From Corallococcus sp. AS-1-6 (GTDB lineage: Bacteria; Myxococcota; Myxococcia; Myxococcales; Myxococcaceae), in assembly GCF_020037015.1 (NCBI RefSeq), contig NZ_JAIQDE010000038.1, positions 1 to 64,000 of the forward strand: DNA of 64,000 bases, written 5' to 3'. Shown piece after piece: positions 35,389-44,158 of this stretch. Position numbers and translations under genes: made by a program. The stretch's first letter is position 1; each line of letters starts with the position of its first letter. Below the pieces are notes generated by a model. The model ran no database searches, had not been told where the DNA came from, and worked only from the letters and a program-made list of their open reading frames with translations.

Positions 35389-36030
35389 ATGTCGGGAATG
35401 ACGCGGCGCTGGGGCCTGGCCCTGGCGGTGGTGCTGGCGGCGGGCGTGGCGGGGGCTCAGGAATGGGAGACGGTGGCGACGAAGCCCTTCGTGATCAAGG
35501 TGCGGCCCCGTCCGGGGACGAAGGCGAAGGACATCTGGGCGGAGGGCGAGCTCAAGGCGAGCGCGGCGCAGATCCAGACGGCGCTGGAGGACCAGGGCTC
35601 GTACCGGCTCTTCATGCCGTACGTGAAGGAGTCGCGGGTGGTGCGGCCCACGGAGGACGGCGGGCGGCTCACGTACACGCGCCTGGACCTGCCGGTGGTG
35701 TCCTCGCGCGACTACATCTGTCACGTGGTGACGGACTCGAAGGTCGCGCCGGACGGGACGGGCGTGTACCAGCAGCACTGGAAGGCGGAGCCGGACGCGT
35801 TCCCCGCCAGGCGGGACGTGGTGCGCCTGCGGCTGAACGAGGGCAGTTGGAGGGTGGAGCCGAAGGGCGAGGGCACGTCCTGGGTCGTCTACAAGTTCAC
35901 GGTGGACCCCGGGGGTTCCGTGCCCGGGTTCCTGGCCAGCGTGGGGCAGAACGACGCGGTGGTGGACACGCTGCGCGCGGTGGAGAAGCGGGCGAGGTCG
36001 CTGCCCGTGGAGCCGCCGCCCACGAAGTAG
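35389..36030 (+). CDS. Exported START/SRPBCC-type lipid-binding protein
   Basis: The 213-residue protein has a signal peptide (LALAVVLAAGVAGAQ) and a START-like domain (about 25-205) with EGELKASAAQIQTALEDQ, YTRLDLPVVSSRDYICHV and WVVYKFTVDPGGSVPGFLA, matching the strand-helix order of START proteins. It probably binds a lipid or other hydrophobic ligand in the periplasm. It lies divergent from the nucleotidase with about 158 bases between. Confidence 0.85.
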   Translation: MSGMTRRWGLALAVVLAAGVAGAQEWETVATKPFVIKVRPRPGTKAKDIWAEGELKASAAQIQTALEDQGSYRLFMPYVKESRVVRPTEDGGRLTYTRLDLPVVSSRDYICHVVTDSKVAPDGTGVYQQHWKAEPDAFPARRDVVRLRLNEGSWRVEPKGEGTSWVVYKFTVDPGGSVPGFLASVGQNDAVVDTLRAVEKRARSLPVEPPPTK

Positions 36031-36084
36031 AGGTTGGAGGTGGAGGGATGGAGGCAGGCGGCCCGGGTGTTCCTCCCGGACGCC

Positions 36085-36924
36085 ATGGCTGACAACTCCA
36101 AGATTGAGTGGACGGACGCGACGTGGAACCCGGTGCGCGGCTGCGTGAAGCTGAGCCCCGGGTGCAAGCACTGCTACGCGGAGACGTTCGCGGAGCGGTT
36201 CCGGGGCGTGCCGGGGCACCCGTACGCGCAGGGCTTCGACCTGAAGCTCATCCCGGGGAAGCTCGCCGAGCCGCTGCGCTGGAAGGCGCCCCAGCGCGTG
36301 TTCGTGAACTCGATGAGCGACCTGTTCCTGGACGATGTCCCGGAGGCGTACATCGAGGCGGTGGCGCGGGTGATGGCGCTGGCGGACTGGCACACGTTCC
36401 AGGTGCTGACGAAGCGCGCGGAGCGGATGCAGCGGCTGTTGTCCACGCGGCTCGCGTTCGCCGCGAGGCTGCCCAACGTCTGGTGGGGCGTGAGCGTGGA
36501 GGACCGCAAGTACGGCCTGCCGCGAGTGAAGCACCTGCAAGCGGCGCCCGCGCGGGTGCGCTTCCTGTCCATCGAGCCGCTCCTGGAGGACCTGGGGCCG
36601 GTGGACTTCACGGGCATCGACGGAGTGATTGTCGGAGGCGAGAGCGGCGCGAAGGCGAGGCCGCTGGATCCCGACTGGGTGCGCTCGGTGCGCGAGCAGT
36701 GTGACGCGGCGGGCGTGGCCTTCTTCTTCAAGCAGTGGGGTGGCAAGCGCAAGGCGGCGGCCGGGCGCGTGCTGGACGGGCGCACGTACGACGCGCTTCC
36801 CCGGAGCACGGCGGCCCCGTTCCCGGAGGACGCGCGGCGCCTGCGCCTGCTGGAGGATGCCGAAGCGCTGGCCGCGCCGTGGCTGATGCCGCCCGCGGAG
36901 CTCAGCGCCGCCGCTTCAGCTTGA
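36085..36924 (+). CDS. DUF5131 (phage Gp37/Gp68 family) radical-SAM-like protein
   Basis: The 279-residue protein starts IEWTDATWNPVRGCVKLSPG and contains the cysteine cluster GC-x7-C-x2-C (GCKHCYAE), the signature of the Gp37/Gp68 (DUF5131) family, thought to be radical-SAM-like. FVNSMSDLFLDDVP, VLTKRAERM, WWGVSVEDRKY and VGGESGAKARP are all family segments. Members occur in phages and bacterial chromosomes; their reaction is unknown. The coding end overlaps the convergent LysR gene by 23 bases. Confidence 0.93.
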   Translation: MADNSKIEWTDATWNPVRGCVKLSPGCKHCYAETFAERFRGVPGHPYAQGFDLKLIPGKLAEPLRWKAPQRVFVNSMSDLFLDDVPEAYIEAVARVMALADWHTFQVLTKRAERMQRLLSTRLAFAARLPNVWWGVSVEDRKYGLPRVKHLQAAPARVRFLSIEPLLEDLGPVDFTGIDGVIVGGESGAKARPLDPDWVRSVREQCDAAGVAFFFKQWGGKRKAAAGRVLDGRTYDALPRSTAAPFPEDARRLRLLEDAEALAAPWLMPPAELSAAASA

Positions 36925-37798
36925 AGAAGTCGATGAGGGCCTTGAGCTTGGGCGCCACCTGGACGCGGCTGGGGTAGTAGAGGAAGAAGCCGGGGAGCGT
37001 GGCGGAGTACGGCTCGAGCACGCGCACGAGCCGCTTCTGCGCGAGCAGCTCCCGGACGCGGCTCTCCGGGACATAGGCGAGCCCCAGTCCGGCGACGGCG
37101 GCGTCCAGCACCAGCTCCGCGTCATCGAACGTCACGCGGCCCTCGACGGCGGCCTCGATGCGTTTTCCGCCGTCGCTCAGCCCCCAGCGGAGGAGCCCGC
37201 CGGTGGTCCGGCTGCGGTAGTTGATGCAGTCGTGGTCGCGCAGGTCGCGAGGGTGCTTCGGCTTGCCACGCGCCGCGACGTACGACGGCGAGCCCACCAC
37301 ATGCATGACGATGTCGCCGCTCACGGGGATGGCGATCATCTCGCGGTCCACGAGCTCACCGACGCGGAAGCCCGCGTCGAAGCCCTGCTGGACGATGTCG
37401 ACCAGCGCGTCCTCCAGGTGGATGTCCACGCGGATGTCGGGATGGGCGGTGAGGAACTCCGCCAGCCGGGGCCCAAGCACCTCCTGATAGCCATACCGGG
37501 GCAGGGTCAGGCGCAGGAGCCCCGTGGGCCGGTCGCGAAGCTCGCCCAGGGACTCGAAGGCGTCCTGCACGCCGTGCAGCGCGGGTTCGAGCCGCGACAG
37601 GAAGCGCGAGCCGGCCTCGGTGAGCCCCACGCTGCGAGTGGTGCGCTGGAGGAGCCGCACGCCGACGCGCTCCTCCAGGGCGCGGAGGCTCTGGCTCACA
37701 GCGGAAGGGGTGACCCCGAGCTCCGACGCGGCGGCGGTGAAGCTGCGTCTGCGAGCCACCGCGAGGAACGCCATCAGGCCGGAGAGCTCGTCGCGCAT
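36902..37798 (-). CDS. LysR family transcription regulator
   Basis: The 298-residue protein has an N-terminal winged helix (residues 4-62: FLAVARRRSFTAAASELGVTPSAVSQSLRALEERVG) and a C-terminal LysR effector domain. It resembles the CrgA-type LysR group that controls an adjacent SDR or dehydrogenase. It is divergent from the SDR gene with 87 bases between the starts, so it probably controls that gene and itself. The inducer is unknown. Confidence 0.93.
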   Translation of the reverse strand: MRDELSGLMAFLAVARRRSFTAAASELGVTPSAVSQSLRALEERVGVRLLQRTTRSVGLTEAGSRFLSRLEPALHGVQDAFESLGELRDRPTGLLRLTLPRYGYQEVLGPRLAEFLTAHPDIRVDIHLEDALVDIVQQGFDAGFRVGELVDREMIAIPVSGDIVMHVVGSPSYVAARGKPKHPRDLRDHDCINYRSRTTGGLLRWGLSDGGKRIEAAVEGRVTFDDAELVLDAAVAGLGLAYVPESRVRELLAQKRLVRVLEPYSATLPGFFLYYPSRVQVAPKLKALIDFFKLKRRR

Positions 37799-37885
37799 TC
37801 CTTAGCGTAGCTACAAAGTGCTTCCAGAGACGACGCGTTTCGGAGCGGAGGCCCGGGGCGTACTTCATGGGCCACGGAGGCAGTC

Positions 37886-38719
37886 ATGAACGCACAGGGC
37901 AAGGTCTGGTTCGTCACGGGGTCGTCGTCTGGGTTTGGCCGCAACATCGTGGAGGAGGTCATCGCCCGGGGGGAGCGAGTCGTCGCGACGGCGAGAGACC
38001 CGCGCACGCTGGAGGACCTGGTGGCGAGGGCCCCGGACCGGGTGCTGGCGGTCCGGCTGGACGTGACGAAGCCGGAGCAGGTGCAGGAGTCCATCACGGC
38101 GGCGCTGAAGCGCTTCGGCGCCATCGACGTGCTGGTGAACAACGCGGGCTACTCGGTGTTGGGAGCGGTGGAGGAGACGAGCGACGCGGAGCTGCGAGCG
38201 GTGTTCGAGCCGCTGTTCTTCGGAGCGGTGGCGATGACGCGAGCGGTGCTGCCGCACATGCGCGAGCGGCGGACGGGCATCCTCGTGCAGGTCTCGAGCC
38301 TGACCGGACTGGTCGGGTACCCGGGGGCGGGGGCGTACAGCGCGGCGAAGCACGCGCTGGAAGGCATCTCCGAAGCGCTGGCGAAGGAGGTCGCGCCCTT
38401 CGGAGTGAAGGTGCTCCTCGTGGAGCCGGGAATGTTCCGCACGAAGCTGCTGGGCCCCGGGTTCCGGCCGATGCCGGAGCTGCCGGCCTACGCGGAGTCG
38501 ATGGGCCCCACGAGAGCCTGGGTGGCGCAGGCCGCCGGAGCGCAGCCCGGGGACCCGGTGAAGGCCGCGAAGGCCATCGTGGACGCGGTGGCCGCCGGAG
38601 CCCCGACGCTGCGCCTGTTCCTGGGGTCGGACGCCCCCGGAACCATCCGCGAGAAGCTCGCGCAGGTGCAGGACGACGTGAACCGCACGGAGCAGCTCGC
38701 ACTGTCGATGGACTTCTGA
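37886..38719 (+). CDS. Short-chain dehydrogenase/reductase
   Basis: The 277-residue classical SDR has a cofactor loop TGSSSGFG (about 11-18), NNAG, catalytic Ser in VQVSSLTG, and Tyr151-x3-Lys155 (YSAAK). The cofactor preference is not clear; RDPRTLEDL after the second strand suggests NADP. It oxidises or reduces an unknown alcohol or ketone. Expression is probably set by the divergent LysR protein. Confidence 0.94.
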   Translation: MNAQGKVWFVTGSSSGFGRNIVEEVIARGERVVATARDPRTLEDLVARAPDRVLAVRLDVTKPEQVQESITAALKRFGAIDVLVNNAGYSVLGAVEETSDAELRAVFEPLFFGAVAMTRAVLPHMRERRTGILVQVSSLTGLVGYPGAGAYSAAKHALEGISEALAKEVAPFGVKVLLVEPGMFRTKLLGPGFRPMPELPAYAESMGPTRAWVAQAAGAQPGDPVKAAKAIVDAVAAGAPTLRLFLGSDAPGTIREKLAQVQDDVNRTEQLALSMDF

Positions 38720-38832
38720 TCAGCGGGCCAGTGGCTCATCGTCCCATCCGGCGCGGGAGCGGCCCGCGTGGAGGCGTCTGACGTCCATCCATGCAGGCGC
38801 GTTCCCACTATCAGGGGATGGGAGCGTGGCGC

Positions 38833-39915
38833 TCACCGGGCGATGAAGCACCAGAGGCGTACAGCCCAAAGACCCAGGCTGCCCAGGAGGCCCGGACGCA
38901 GTCTGGCCTCCCGGGGATTCACCGCATGGGTGTGTTCGAGGTCCGGACACAAGACGCCAGAACCTGCCGGACAGGCGGACACGTTCTCCAAGACCGCACC
39001 CGCCACTGGCCCATCGCACGCTCCACCGAGCGCGGAGGGGACCCCAGGTCTCTCAATGTCCCCAGAAGCCGGCGCAAGATCGCCCAGGTCCTGTCCTTCC
39101 ACGCCAGGGCATACCTCCGGCCTCCCGTCTTGTGCGGTGGCTGGCGCGAGGCGGCCAGGGACGCATGCCTCGTCGTGAGGGTCCTCGGGGGATGCGTGGT
39201 GCTGGGGGACGGGGGCAAAAGCCTGCAACAAATGCTCATCGCACGCCTTCATCCGCGTCGGCAGCTCGTGCTGAAGCGCTCGCGTGTCGCGCTCCGTCAG
39301 GGCATGCATTGCACAGAGGGCCCACTCGCGCAGCGCCCCGCCGCCCATGAGGGGCTGCAGTCGGTCCGCGACGCCCAGGAAGGCCCGCTGCAGGGACTGA
39401 ACGAGGAGCACGTACCCGGGACGCTCCGCCACGCGGGCCGCCAGTCGCAGCAACTCGAACTCCACCTGCGCGCACCAGGCCCCCGACTCCCAGCGCGCCA
39501 CGTCCTGCAACTTGAAGCACAGGTCCGCCAGCCGGTTCAGGTCCCGCGCGGAGGCTTTCGCGCAGCAGTCAACCAGGAGCTCCGCCAGCACCTGCCGCTT
39601 GAGGCTGAAATAGCCCTCCAGGAGCCACCGGGCGTCCGGGGAGCGCACGTCATGCAGCGCCACGCCCAGGTTCTCCAGGGTCAGTGATTCATCCAGAGCC
39701 ACCGCGCGCGTTCTGCGCCCTGCGCGTTGCACCACCAGCCCCCGCGCCGCCAGACGCCGCAGGGCCTCGCGGATGGTGCCCCGGCATACTCCATAGTGAC
39801 GCGCCAGCTTCGCTTCCGAGCCGAACCCCCCGCTCGGGTGCAGCCGCCCCAGCGCGATGTCGCGCTCGATTTGCGCTTCCACGTAAGTCACGAGCCCGCC
39901 CCGTCCCATCCCCAT
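38833..39915 (-). CDS. GntR/FadR-type transcription regulator with C-terminal extension
   Basis: The 360-residue protein has a GntR winged helix (about 8-72: YVEAQIERDIALGRL, SEAKLARHYGVCRGTIREALRRLAARGLV), then an all-helical FCD-like ligand domain (about 85-225). An unusual extension of about 120 residues rich in Pro, Gly, Ala and Cys follows and ends in LGLWAVRLWCFIAR. The ATG at 39915 follows GGAGGAGGGG. The extension may be real or the result of stop-codon loss. Two long palindromes lie in its upstream region and may be its operators. Confidence 0.85.
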   Translation of the reverse strand: MGMGRGGLVTYVEAQIERDIALGRLHPSGGFGSEAKLARHYGVCRGTIREALRRLAARGLVVQRAGRRTRAVALDESLTLENLGVALHDVRSPDARWLLEGYFSLKRQVLAELLVDCCAKASARDLNRLADLCFKLQDVARWESGAWCAQVEFELLRLAARVAERPGYVLLVQSLQRAFLGVADRLQPLMGGGALREWALCAMHALTERDTRALQHELPTRMKACDEHLLQAFAPVPQHHASPEDPHDEACVPGRLAPATAQDGRPEVCPGVEGQDLGDLAPASGDIERPGVPSALGGACDGPVAGAVLENVSACPAGSGVLCPDLEHTHAVNPREARLRPGLLGSLGLWAVRLWCFIAR

Positions 39916-40021
39916 CCCCTCCTCCGTTTCAGCATCGCCATCCAACCATGGGGGTCTGACACGGACGCGAGGCCCGCATCGCCCGCCGGGGGGGCGCCCC
40001 CCGGCCCCGGTCGATGAAAAC

Positions 40022-40040
40022 CTGTCCGACAGTCGGACAA
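40022..40040. repeat. Palindrome copy 2 (TGTCCGAC-A-GTCGGACA core)
   Basis: The same core as at 25616, with 8-base perfect arms and a central A; the outer base pair is C to A. It lies 107 bases upstream of the GntR start, on that gene's promoter side. Confidence 0.85.
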
Positions 40041-40069
40041 GTTCTCGGCTTCGGGCTTCAGGCTGTTTG

Positions 40070-40094
40070 AACCTGTCCGACTGTCGGACAGGTT
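40070..40094. repeat. 25-bp perfect palindrome, copy 3 (AACCTGTCCGAC-T-GTCGGACAGGTT)
   Basis: Arms of 12 bases are perfect around a central T, the longest of the three copies, 48 bases further from the GntR gene than copy 2. The rest of the 277-base gap (39916-40192) shows no gene. Confidence 0.9.
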
Positions 40095-40192
40095 TCCCGG
40101 TTGCGCGCCCGGCGGGCGGCCTCCGTCCGTGGCGTTGCTTCGCGTCCGATGAGTCACTGAGAGGCGGAGGTGCCCTGCCCGGCGTAGGTTGA

Positions 40193-40669
40193 TCAGATGG
40201 TGGGAAATCGCACTCCTGGCAGGACGAGCAGTTGTGTGCCTGCCGCGTCCTGGAGCTCCAACGTGTAGACGCCGCGAGCCTCCCGGAGCTGTGCTTCGGC
40301 TTCCACGATGATTCGCGCGGTTCTGGCTTCGGACCTGGGGGGCACCTCAATGACTTCCACGACCCGCAGGGTCTGATGATTCGAACCGCCGAGAATCGCC
40401 CTGGTGACCGTGCCGGGCAGGAGCGTACTTCCTGGGAACTCCAACTGCACTGCGACCCGTCGCGCGGAACGGAAGGTCCTGACCTGGAACCCTGCGTTGG
40501 AAGGACCCTCGAGCTGCAACGCCTGGACTCCCCTTTGCTCCAGGAGCGCCGCGGAGAGCATCGCCGCCAGTCCTACGTCGGGACAGACTTGCTCGGGAGG
40601 GGGGATGACCGCGTCGCCGGACGTGCCTCCATCAGCGACTGCCAGGAACGGAAGCAGGAACAGGAGCAC
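40193..40669 (-). CDS. Exported DUF2381-like protein (short form)
   Basis: The 158-residue protein has a signal peptide (LLFLLPFLAVADGG) and a beta-rich domain resembling the C-terminal part of the myxobacterial DUF2381 (TIGR02268) family: GVQALQLEG, RSARRVAVQLEF, ARIIVEAEAQLREARGVYTLEL and LPGVRFP. GTG at 40669 is chosen because AGGAGG stands 4 bases before it and overlaps the kinase stop. DUF2381 genes usually accompany kinase genes, as here. It is shorter than the usual family size of nearly 300 residues. Confidence 0.75.
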   Translation of the reverse strand: MLLFLLPFLAVADGGTSGDAVIPPPEQVCPDVGLAAMLSAALLEQRGVQALQLEGPSNAGFQVRTFRSARRVAVQLEFPGSTLLPGTVTRAILGGSNHQTLRVVEVIEVPPRSEARTARIIVEAEAQLREARGVYTLELQDAAGTQLLVLPGVRFPTI

Positions 40670-40677
40670 TTGTCCTC

Positions 40678-42474
40678 CTATTCGTCGTATCGCCACACTC
40701 CCCGCACGGACATCATGTTGGGAACGACGGCGGTGTTCTCGTCTCCTCCCTCGCTGCGAGGAACGCCCCGCGTGCGGTCATCCAGGAACCAGAGCTCGAT
40801 ACAAACGGGGAGTGTTTCACCTGTTTTGTTCTGACGCAGTTGGGTGAAACGACCGTAGACCCGTTTGGAACCGACGTAGAGCGTGCCGGTCAACATGGAG
40901 CCGTGCCGCACCTCCCCCTCACTGCCGAGGGTGTAGACAGCGGCGCGTCCCTCACGGACGGTCACGAACTGGGAGTGTGTGTTCGGATCGAATTTGGCGG
41001 CCCACTGCATGCCCTCGATCTCCAGCTTCTGCATGGCCGCCTGCGCATCCAATGGACAGTCCTCGGCGGGAGGCGTGGGCCGGTCCACCAGGGGCGCGCT
41101 GGCGCAGGCCATTCCCGCCATGCAGGACGCAAGCGTCGCGGCCTTGAGCGCACGGACAGGTTTTGGAGACGGCGGGGCAGGGGGCTTGATCGTCACGGGA
41201 GTGTGTTCCTCTTTCTTCACCGCCACGGGGGCGGCGACGGGAACACTGTGCGGGCGGTCTGGCGGACTCGCCAGTTTATGACCAACAGGGGCGGAAACAC
41301 TCTCCGGGACCCGTGGGGTTGTATGGCGAGTCCAGCCCCGCAGCAGGACCTCCCAGGTCCGGGGGCCCGCGAGCAGCAACCCCAGGCAGGCCACCACTCC
41401 CACCCAGCCCCAGGCCGGGAACCGGCGCGGAGCCGCTGGCTCGGGCGCGGGCCGGGGCCTGGGCGCGGGCGTCAGGTATGGCTGCGCCGGCCACGCCGGA
41501 CGGCGGATCTGATTCGGCGTGCCCGGAATCTCGTCGAAGAGGTGCGCCTCGAACGCCGCCGCTCCCCCCGAGAGCAGCCCCCGCATCAGCTCCGAGTGCG
41601 CCGCCTCCCCCGTGCGCGGGCGCTGCTCCGGCTCCTTCTCCAACAACCGCAGGATGGCCCTCGACAGGGGCTCCGGCACCTGGGGGTTGATGTCCCGGGG
41701 AGACGGCGGCAGCCGCTCCGTGATGGCCACCGCCAGCAGCTCCGGCTCCTGCCCCGGCGGGAACGGGTAGTGCCCTGTCACGGTCCGGTAAAGGCACACA
41801 CCCAGGGCATACAGGTCATCCGACTCCCGGTATGGGTAGCGCAGCTCCGGCTGCCTCCAGTGACGCTGCTGGAAGCGGATGGCCTCCGGACTGCGCAGGT
41901 GCAGCGTCCCCGGGGGCAGGGTGGTGGTCGTGAGCGTCGCGGCCCCCGCCTGGTCCCCGGCCCCGAAGTCGATGAGCACCGGCACCTGCTCCCTCGCGCG
42001 GACCAGGATGTGCTCCGGCTTCAGGTCGCGGTGCAGCACGCCTCGCGCATGCAGCACCCCCAGCGTCATCGCCACCGAGCCGCCCACCATCGCCACCTGC
42101 CGGAACGTGGGGTTGACCGTCTCCGCCCAGAGGTGGAGCGCCAGCCCCTCCACGCAGTCCATGACGAAGTACGGCAGCCCCTCCACCGGATCCGGCCACC
42201 GCCCCGTGGCATGCACCCGCACCACGTTCGGATGCCACGCCCGGTCCAGCAACAGCGCCATCTCCCGCAGCGCCCGGGCCGGGTCCGGGTGCAGCGACAG
42301 CTTGAGCGCGAAGCCGCGCCCCGGCGCGGCCAGCGGCTCCACCCGGTAGACCGCGCCGTACCCGCCCACCCCCAGCGTCCCCTGCACCCGCCAGCCCCCC
42401 ACCACCGCGCCCGGCTGGAGCGCCCCCGGGAACACCTGTGACCCGTCCTGACCCATGGACCCGAAGGGTCGCAT
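40678..42474 (-). CDS. Hanks-type Ser/Thr protein kinase with membrane helix and C-terminal extracytoplasmic domain
   Basis: The 598-residue protein has a kinase domain (about 25-290): glycine loop GVGGYGAVY, Lys in FALKLS, catalytic loop HRDLKPEHIL and DFGAG. The usual Asn after HRDLKPE is His, which may alter metal binding. A Pro-rich linker, a membrane helix (WVGVVACLGLLLAG, near 365) and a second Pro/Lys linker follow. The C-terminal domain (about 450-598) is preceded by LASCMAGMACAS, which looks like an internal lipoprotein signal. The likely history is a fusion of a kinase to a lipoprotein gene. GTG 42483 is an alternative start. Confidence 0.88.
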   Translation of the reverse strand: MRPFGSMGQDGSQVFPGALQPGAVVGGWRVQGTLGVGGYGAVYRVEPLAAPGRGFALKLSLHPDPARALREMALLLDRAWHPNVVRVHATGRWPDPVEGLPYFVMDCVEGLALHLWAETVNPTFRQVAMVGGSVAMTLGVLHARGVLHRDLKPEHILVRAREQVPVLIDFGAGDQAGAATLTTTTLPPGTLHLRSPEAIRFQQRHWRQPELRYPYRESDDLYALGVCLYRTVTGHYPFPPGQEPELLAVAITERLPPSPRDINPQVPEPLSRAILRLLEKEPEQRPRTGEAAHSELMRGLLSGGAAAFEAHLFDEIPGTPNQIRRPAWPAQPYLTPAPRPRPAPEPAAPRRFPAWGWVGVVACLGLLLAGPRTWEVLLRGWTRHTTPRVPESVSAPVGHKLASPPDRPHSVPVAAPVAVKKEEHTPVTIKPPAPPSPKPVRALKAATLASCMAGMACASAPLVDRPTPPAEDCPLDAQAAMQKLEIEGMQWAAKFDPNTHSQFVTVREGRAAVYTLGSEGEVRHGSMLTGTLYVGSKRVYGRFTQLRQNKTGETLPVCIELWFLDDRTRGVPRSEGGDENTAVVPNMMSVRGVWRYDE

Positions 42475-42713
42475 GAAGCGCACTCAACCTGGAAGGTCAC
42501 TCGGGGCCAGGGACCGGAGGCAACCCTGCGCCTGTGTGTTCCTACGTCAGGAAGTCTCGCCTCATGGATCCGGACGGAATGGTCCCAGCGGAACTCAGGG
42601 GCAGTGACTGAAATGTGACAGGGGATTGGCGCGCATCAGGCCGGTGCTGTCAGACGGATTTGATGTATTAAGCCGCGCCTCATCGCAGCTCTCCCCCCAT
42701 TCAGGAGTTCCTG

Positions 42714-43745
42714 ATGCGTCGTATTGGCTCAGCCCTTCTTGCCGTGAGCATGCTCGTTGGTTGCGGTCCGGGTACCCAGGCGGAGACTCCCTCCGAGTCC
42801 GCCCCGGCCGCCGAGCAGCAGCAGCAGGCCCCCATCCTCACGACGACGAACGTCGACGTGGCCATCGAGTGCTCCGGCATCCTCGAGTTCGCGAACACGG
42901 CGTCGTACGCCATCCTGGACCGCTACCTGCCCAGCAACGTGGTCACCAACATCGTGAACCGCCGCGCCACCGCGCCGTTCACGTCGCTGGCGGACCTGTC
43001 CTCCGTGCCGCTCGTCGGCCCGACCCGGCTCAAGCAGTTGGAGGGCGGCGCCCGGACGCTGGACTACATCGACGCGGACTGTGTCGGCATCATGGATGGC
43101 CTGGCCATCTCCCGTGACGACCAGGCCGCCATCGTCGCGCTGGTGAACAGCATCGACGACTCGGAGCTGCACGACGTGCTGCCGGACGCGTGGAACGGCG
43201 CCGTCAACCTGCTCAACACCCGCCCCTTCACCACCGCGCAGCAGATCGCCGACACGGCGGGCATCGGTGAGGTGAGCTTCCGCAACATCCGCAACTCCGC
43301 CACCCTGAGCCGGCCGTTGGAAGCGCTCTTCACCGCCATCAACGCCATCCCCTCCAACGGCTCGTATGGCGCCACCACGCTGCGCCACTTCGACTGGTGG
43401 AACATCGCGTCCGCCGGCCACTACTACCGTGACGACAAGACCTGCTTCGGCCTGGAGCCGAGCAGCGTCCCCTCCGGCGCCGCCATCCGCCCGAACCTGG
43501 CCGACGCCGCCGAGGTGCGCGCCGAGGTCCAGCGCGCCTTCGCCTACGTCAACGGCAACGGCCACATCTCCACCGCGGTCCGTGACGCGGGCTTCGCGAA
43601 CCTGGACGCGCTGACCCAGGGCCGCTCCTTCAAGGGCTGCATCATCACCTACGAGAACGACCCCTGGAGCCGCAACACCGTCCACATCTACGTGGACACC
43701 GTGAACGGCTTCAGCGTGATGACCGAGACCTGGTGGGCGGAGTAG
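42714..43745 (+). CDS. Lipoprotein with helix-hairpin-helix (ComEA-like) motifs
   Basis: The 343-residue protein has a signal ending MLVGCG and two HhH-type segments: FTSLADLSSVPLVGPTRLKQL (about 92-112; residues here cut by family pattern) and FTTAQQIADTAGIGEVSFRNI. These are ComEA-like motifs that bind DNA without sequence specificity. A C-terminal domain (about 215-343) contains HFDWWNIASAGHYYRDD and is unassigned. A surface DNA-binding role is possible. CAGGAG precedes the ATG and a strong terminator follows. Confidence 0.8.
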   Translation: MRRIGSALLAVSMLVGCGPGTQAETPSESAPAAEQQQQAPILTTTNVDVAIECSGILEFANTASYAILDRYLPSNVVTNIVNRRATAPFTSLADLSSVPLVGPTRLKQLEGGARTLDYIDADCVGIMDGLAISRDDQAAIVALVNSIDDSELHDVLPDAWNGAVNLLNTRPFTTAQQIADTAGIGEVSFRNIRNSATLSRPLEALFTAINAIPSNGSYGATTLRHFDWWNIASAGHYYRDDKTCFGLEPSSVPSGAAIRPNLADAAEVRAEVQRAFAYVNGNGHISTAVRDAGFANLDALTQGRSFKGCIITYENDPWSRNTVHIYVDTVNGFSVMTETWWAE

Positions 43746-43775
43746 TCCTCCCCCCCCCTGACGTCCCCGCCGTCC

Positions 43776-43812
43776 CGAAGCCCCGGGTTCCCGCATGGAG
43801 CCCGGGGCTTCG
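43776..43812 (+). terminator. Intrinsic terminator after the HhH lipoprotein gene
   Basis: CGAAGCCCCGGG and CCCGGGGCTTCG form a perfect 12-bp stem with a 13-base loop, 30 bases past the stop. TCGTG follows. Confidence 0.8.
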
Positions 43813-43893
43813 TCGTGTCCGGAAGCAGGCGGGCCCCTGGAGGGCAGGCGCCCGGCCAGCGCGTGGCCCGGGAAGGAATCCGTGCATCCCCGC

Positions 43894-43913
43894 GTGTCTA
43901 TGGGTATAGACAC
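43894..43913. promoter_or_regulatory. Operator-like inverted repeat (GTGTCTAT-GGGT-ATAGACAC)
   Basis: Perfect 8-base arms around GGGT end 5 bases before the start of the AlpA-like regulator. It is A/T-richer than its surroundings and has the shape of a dimeric repressor site. The gene has no clear ribosome site. Confidence 0.65.
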
Positions 43914-43918
43914 GCCCC

Positions 43919-44158
43919 ATGTGCCCCCTGGTGAACACGAAGGACCTGATTGACGCCCAGGAGGTGGCGGGCCTCCTGCGCCTGGCCCACCCCAACAGCG
44001 TCAGCACGTACCTGCGCCGGTACCCGGACATGCCCCGTCCGGTGCTCGACCTGGGCGCCGGGCGCCCGCGCCTCTGGCTCAAACCCCAGATGCTCCGCTG
44101 GGCCCGCGCCCGCCAGGCCGCCGCCAACACCGACACAAGCTCCCGAGGCTCCCGATGA
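43919..44158 (+). CDS. AlpA/HTH_17-like DNA-binding protein
   Basis: The 79-residue protein has a MerR/excisionase-like helix-turn-helix (about 10-60): LIDAQEVAGLLRLAHPNSVSTYLRRYPDMP, split by pattern into the helix LIDAQEVAGLLRLAHP and recognition segment NSVSTYLRRYPDMP, then RPRLWLKPQMLRWAR. Such proteins regulate small sets of genes. Its stop overlaps the ATG of the methionine aminopeptidase gene (ATGA), and an inverted repeat sits directly upstream, so autoregulation of the pair is likely. GTG at 43931 is an alternative start. Confidence 0.75.
   Translation: MCPLVNTKDLIDAQEVAGLLRLAHPNSVSTYLRRYPDMPRPVLDLGAGRPRLWLKPQMLRWARARQAAANTDTSSRGSR

Noticed and set aside
39916-40192. Palindromes as CRISPR repeats
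   Set aside because: Only two copies with unequal arms and a short spacer occur here; there is no array and no cas gene.
43746-43918. Poly-C tract near 43750 as a phase-variation site
   Set aside because: It lies after the stop codon of the HhH lipoprotein and before a terminator; no coding or promoter role is visible.
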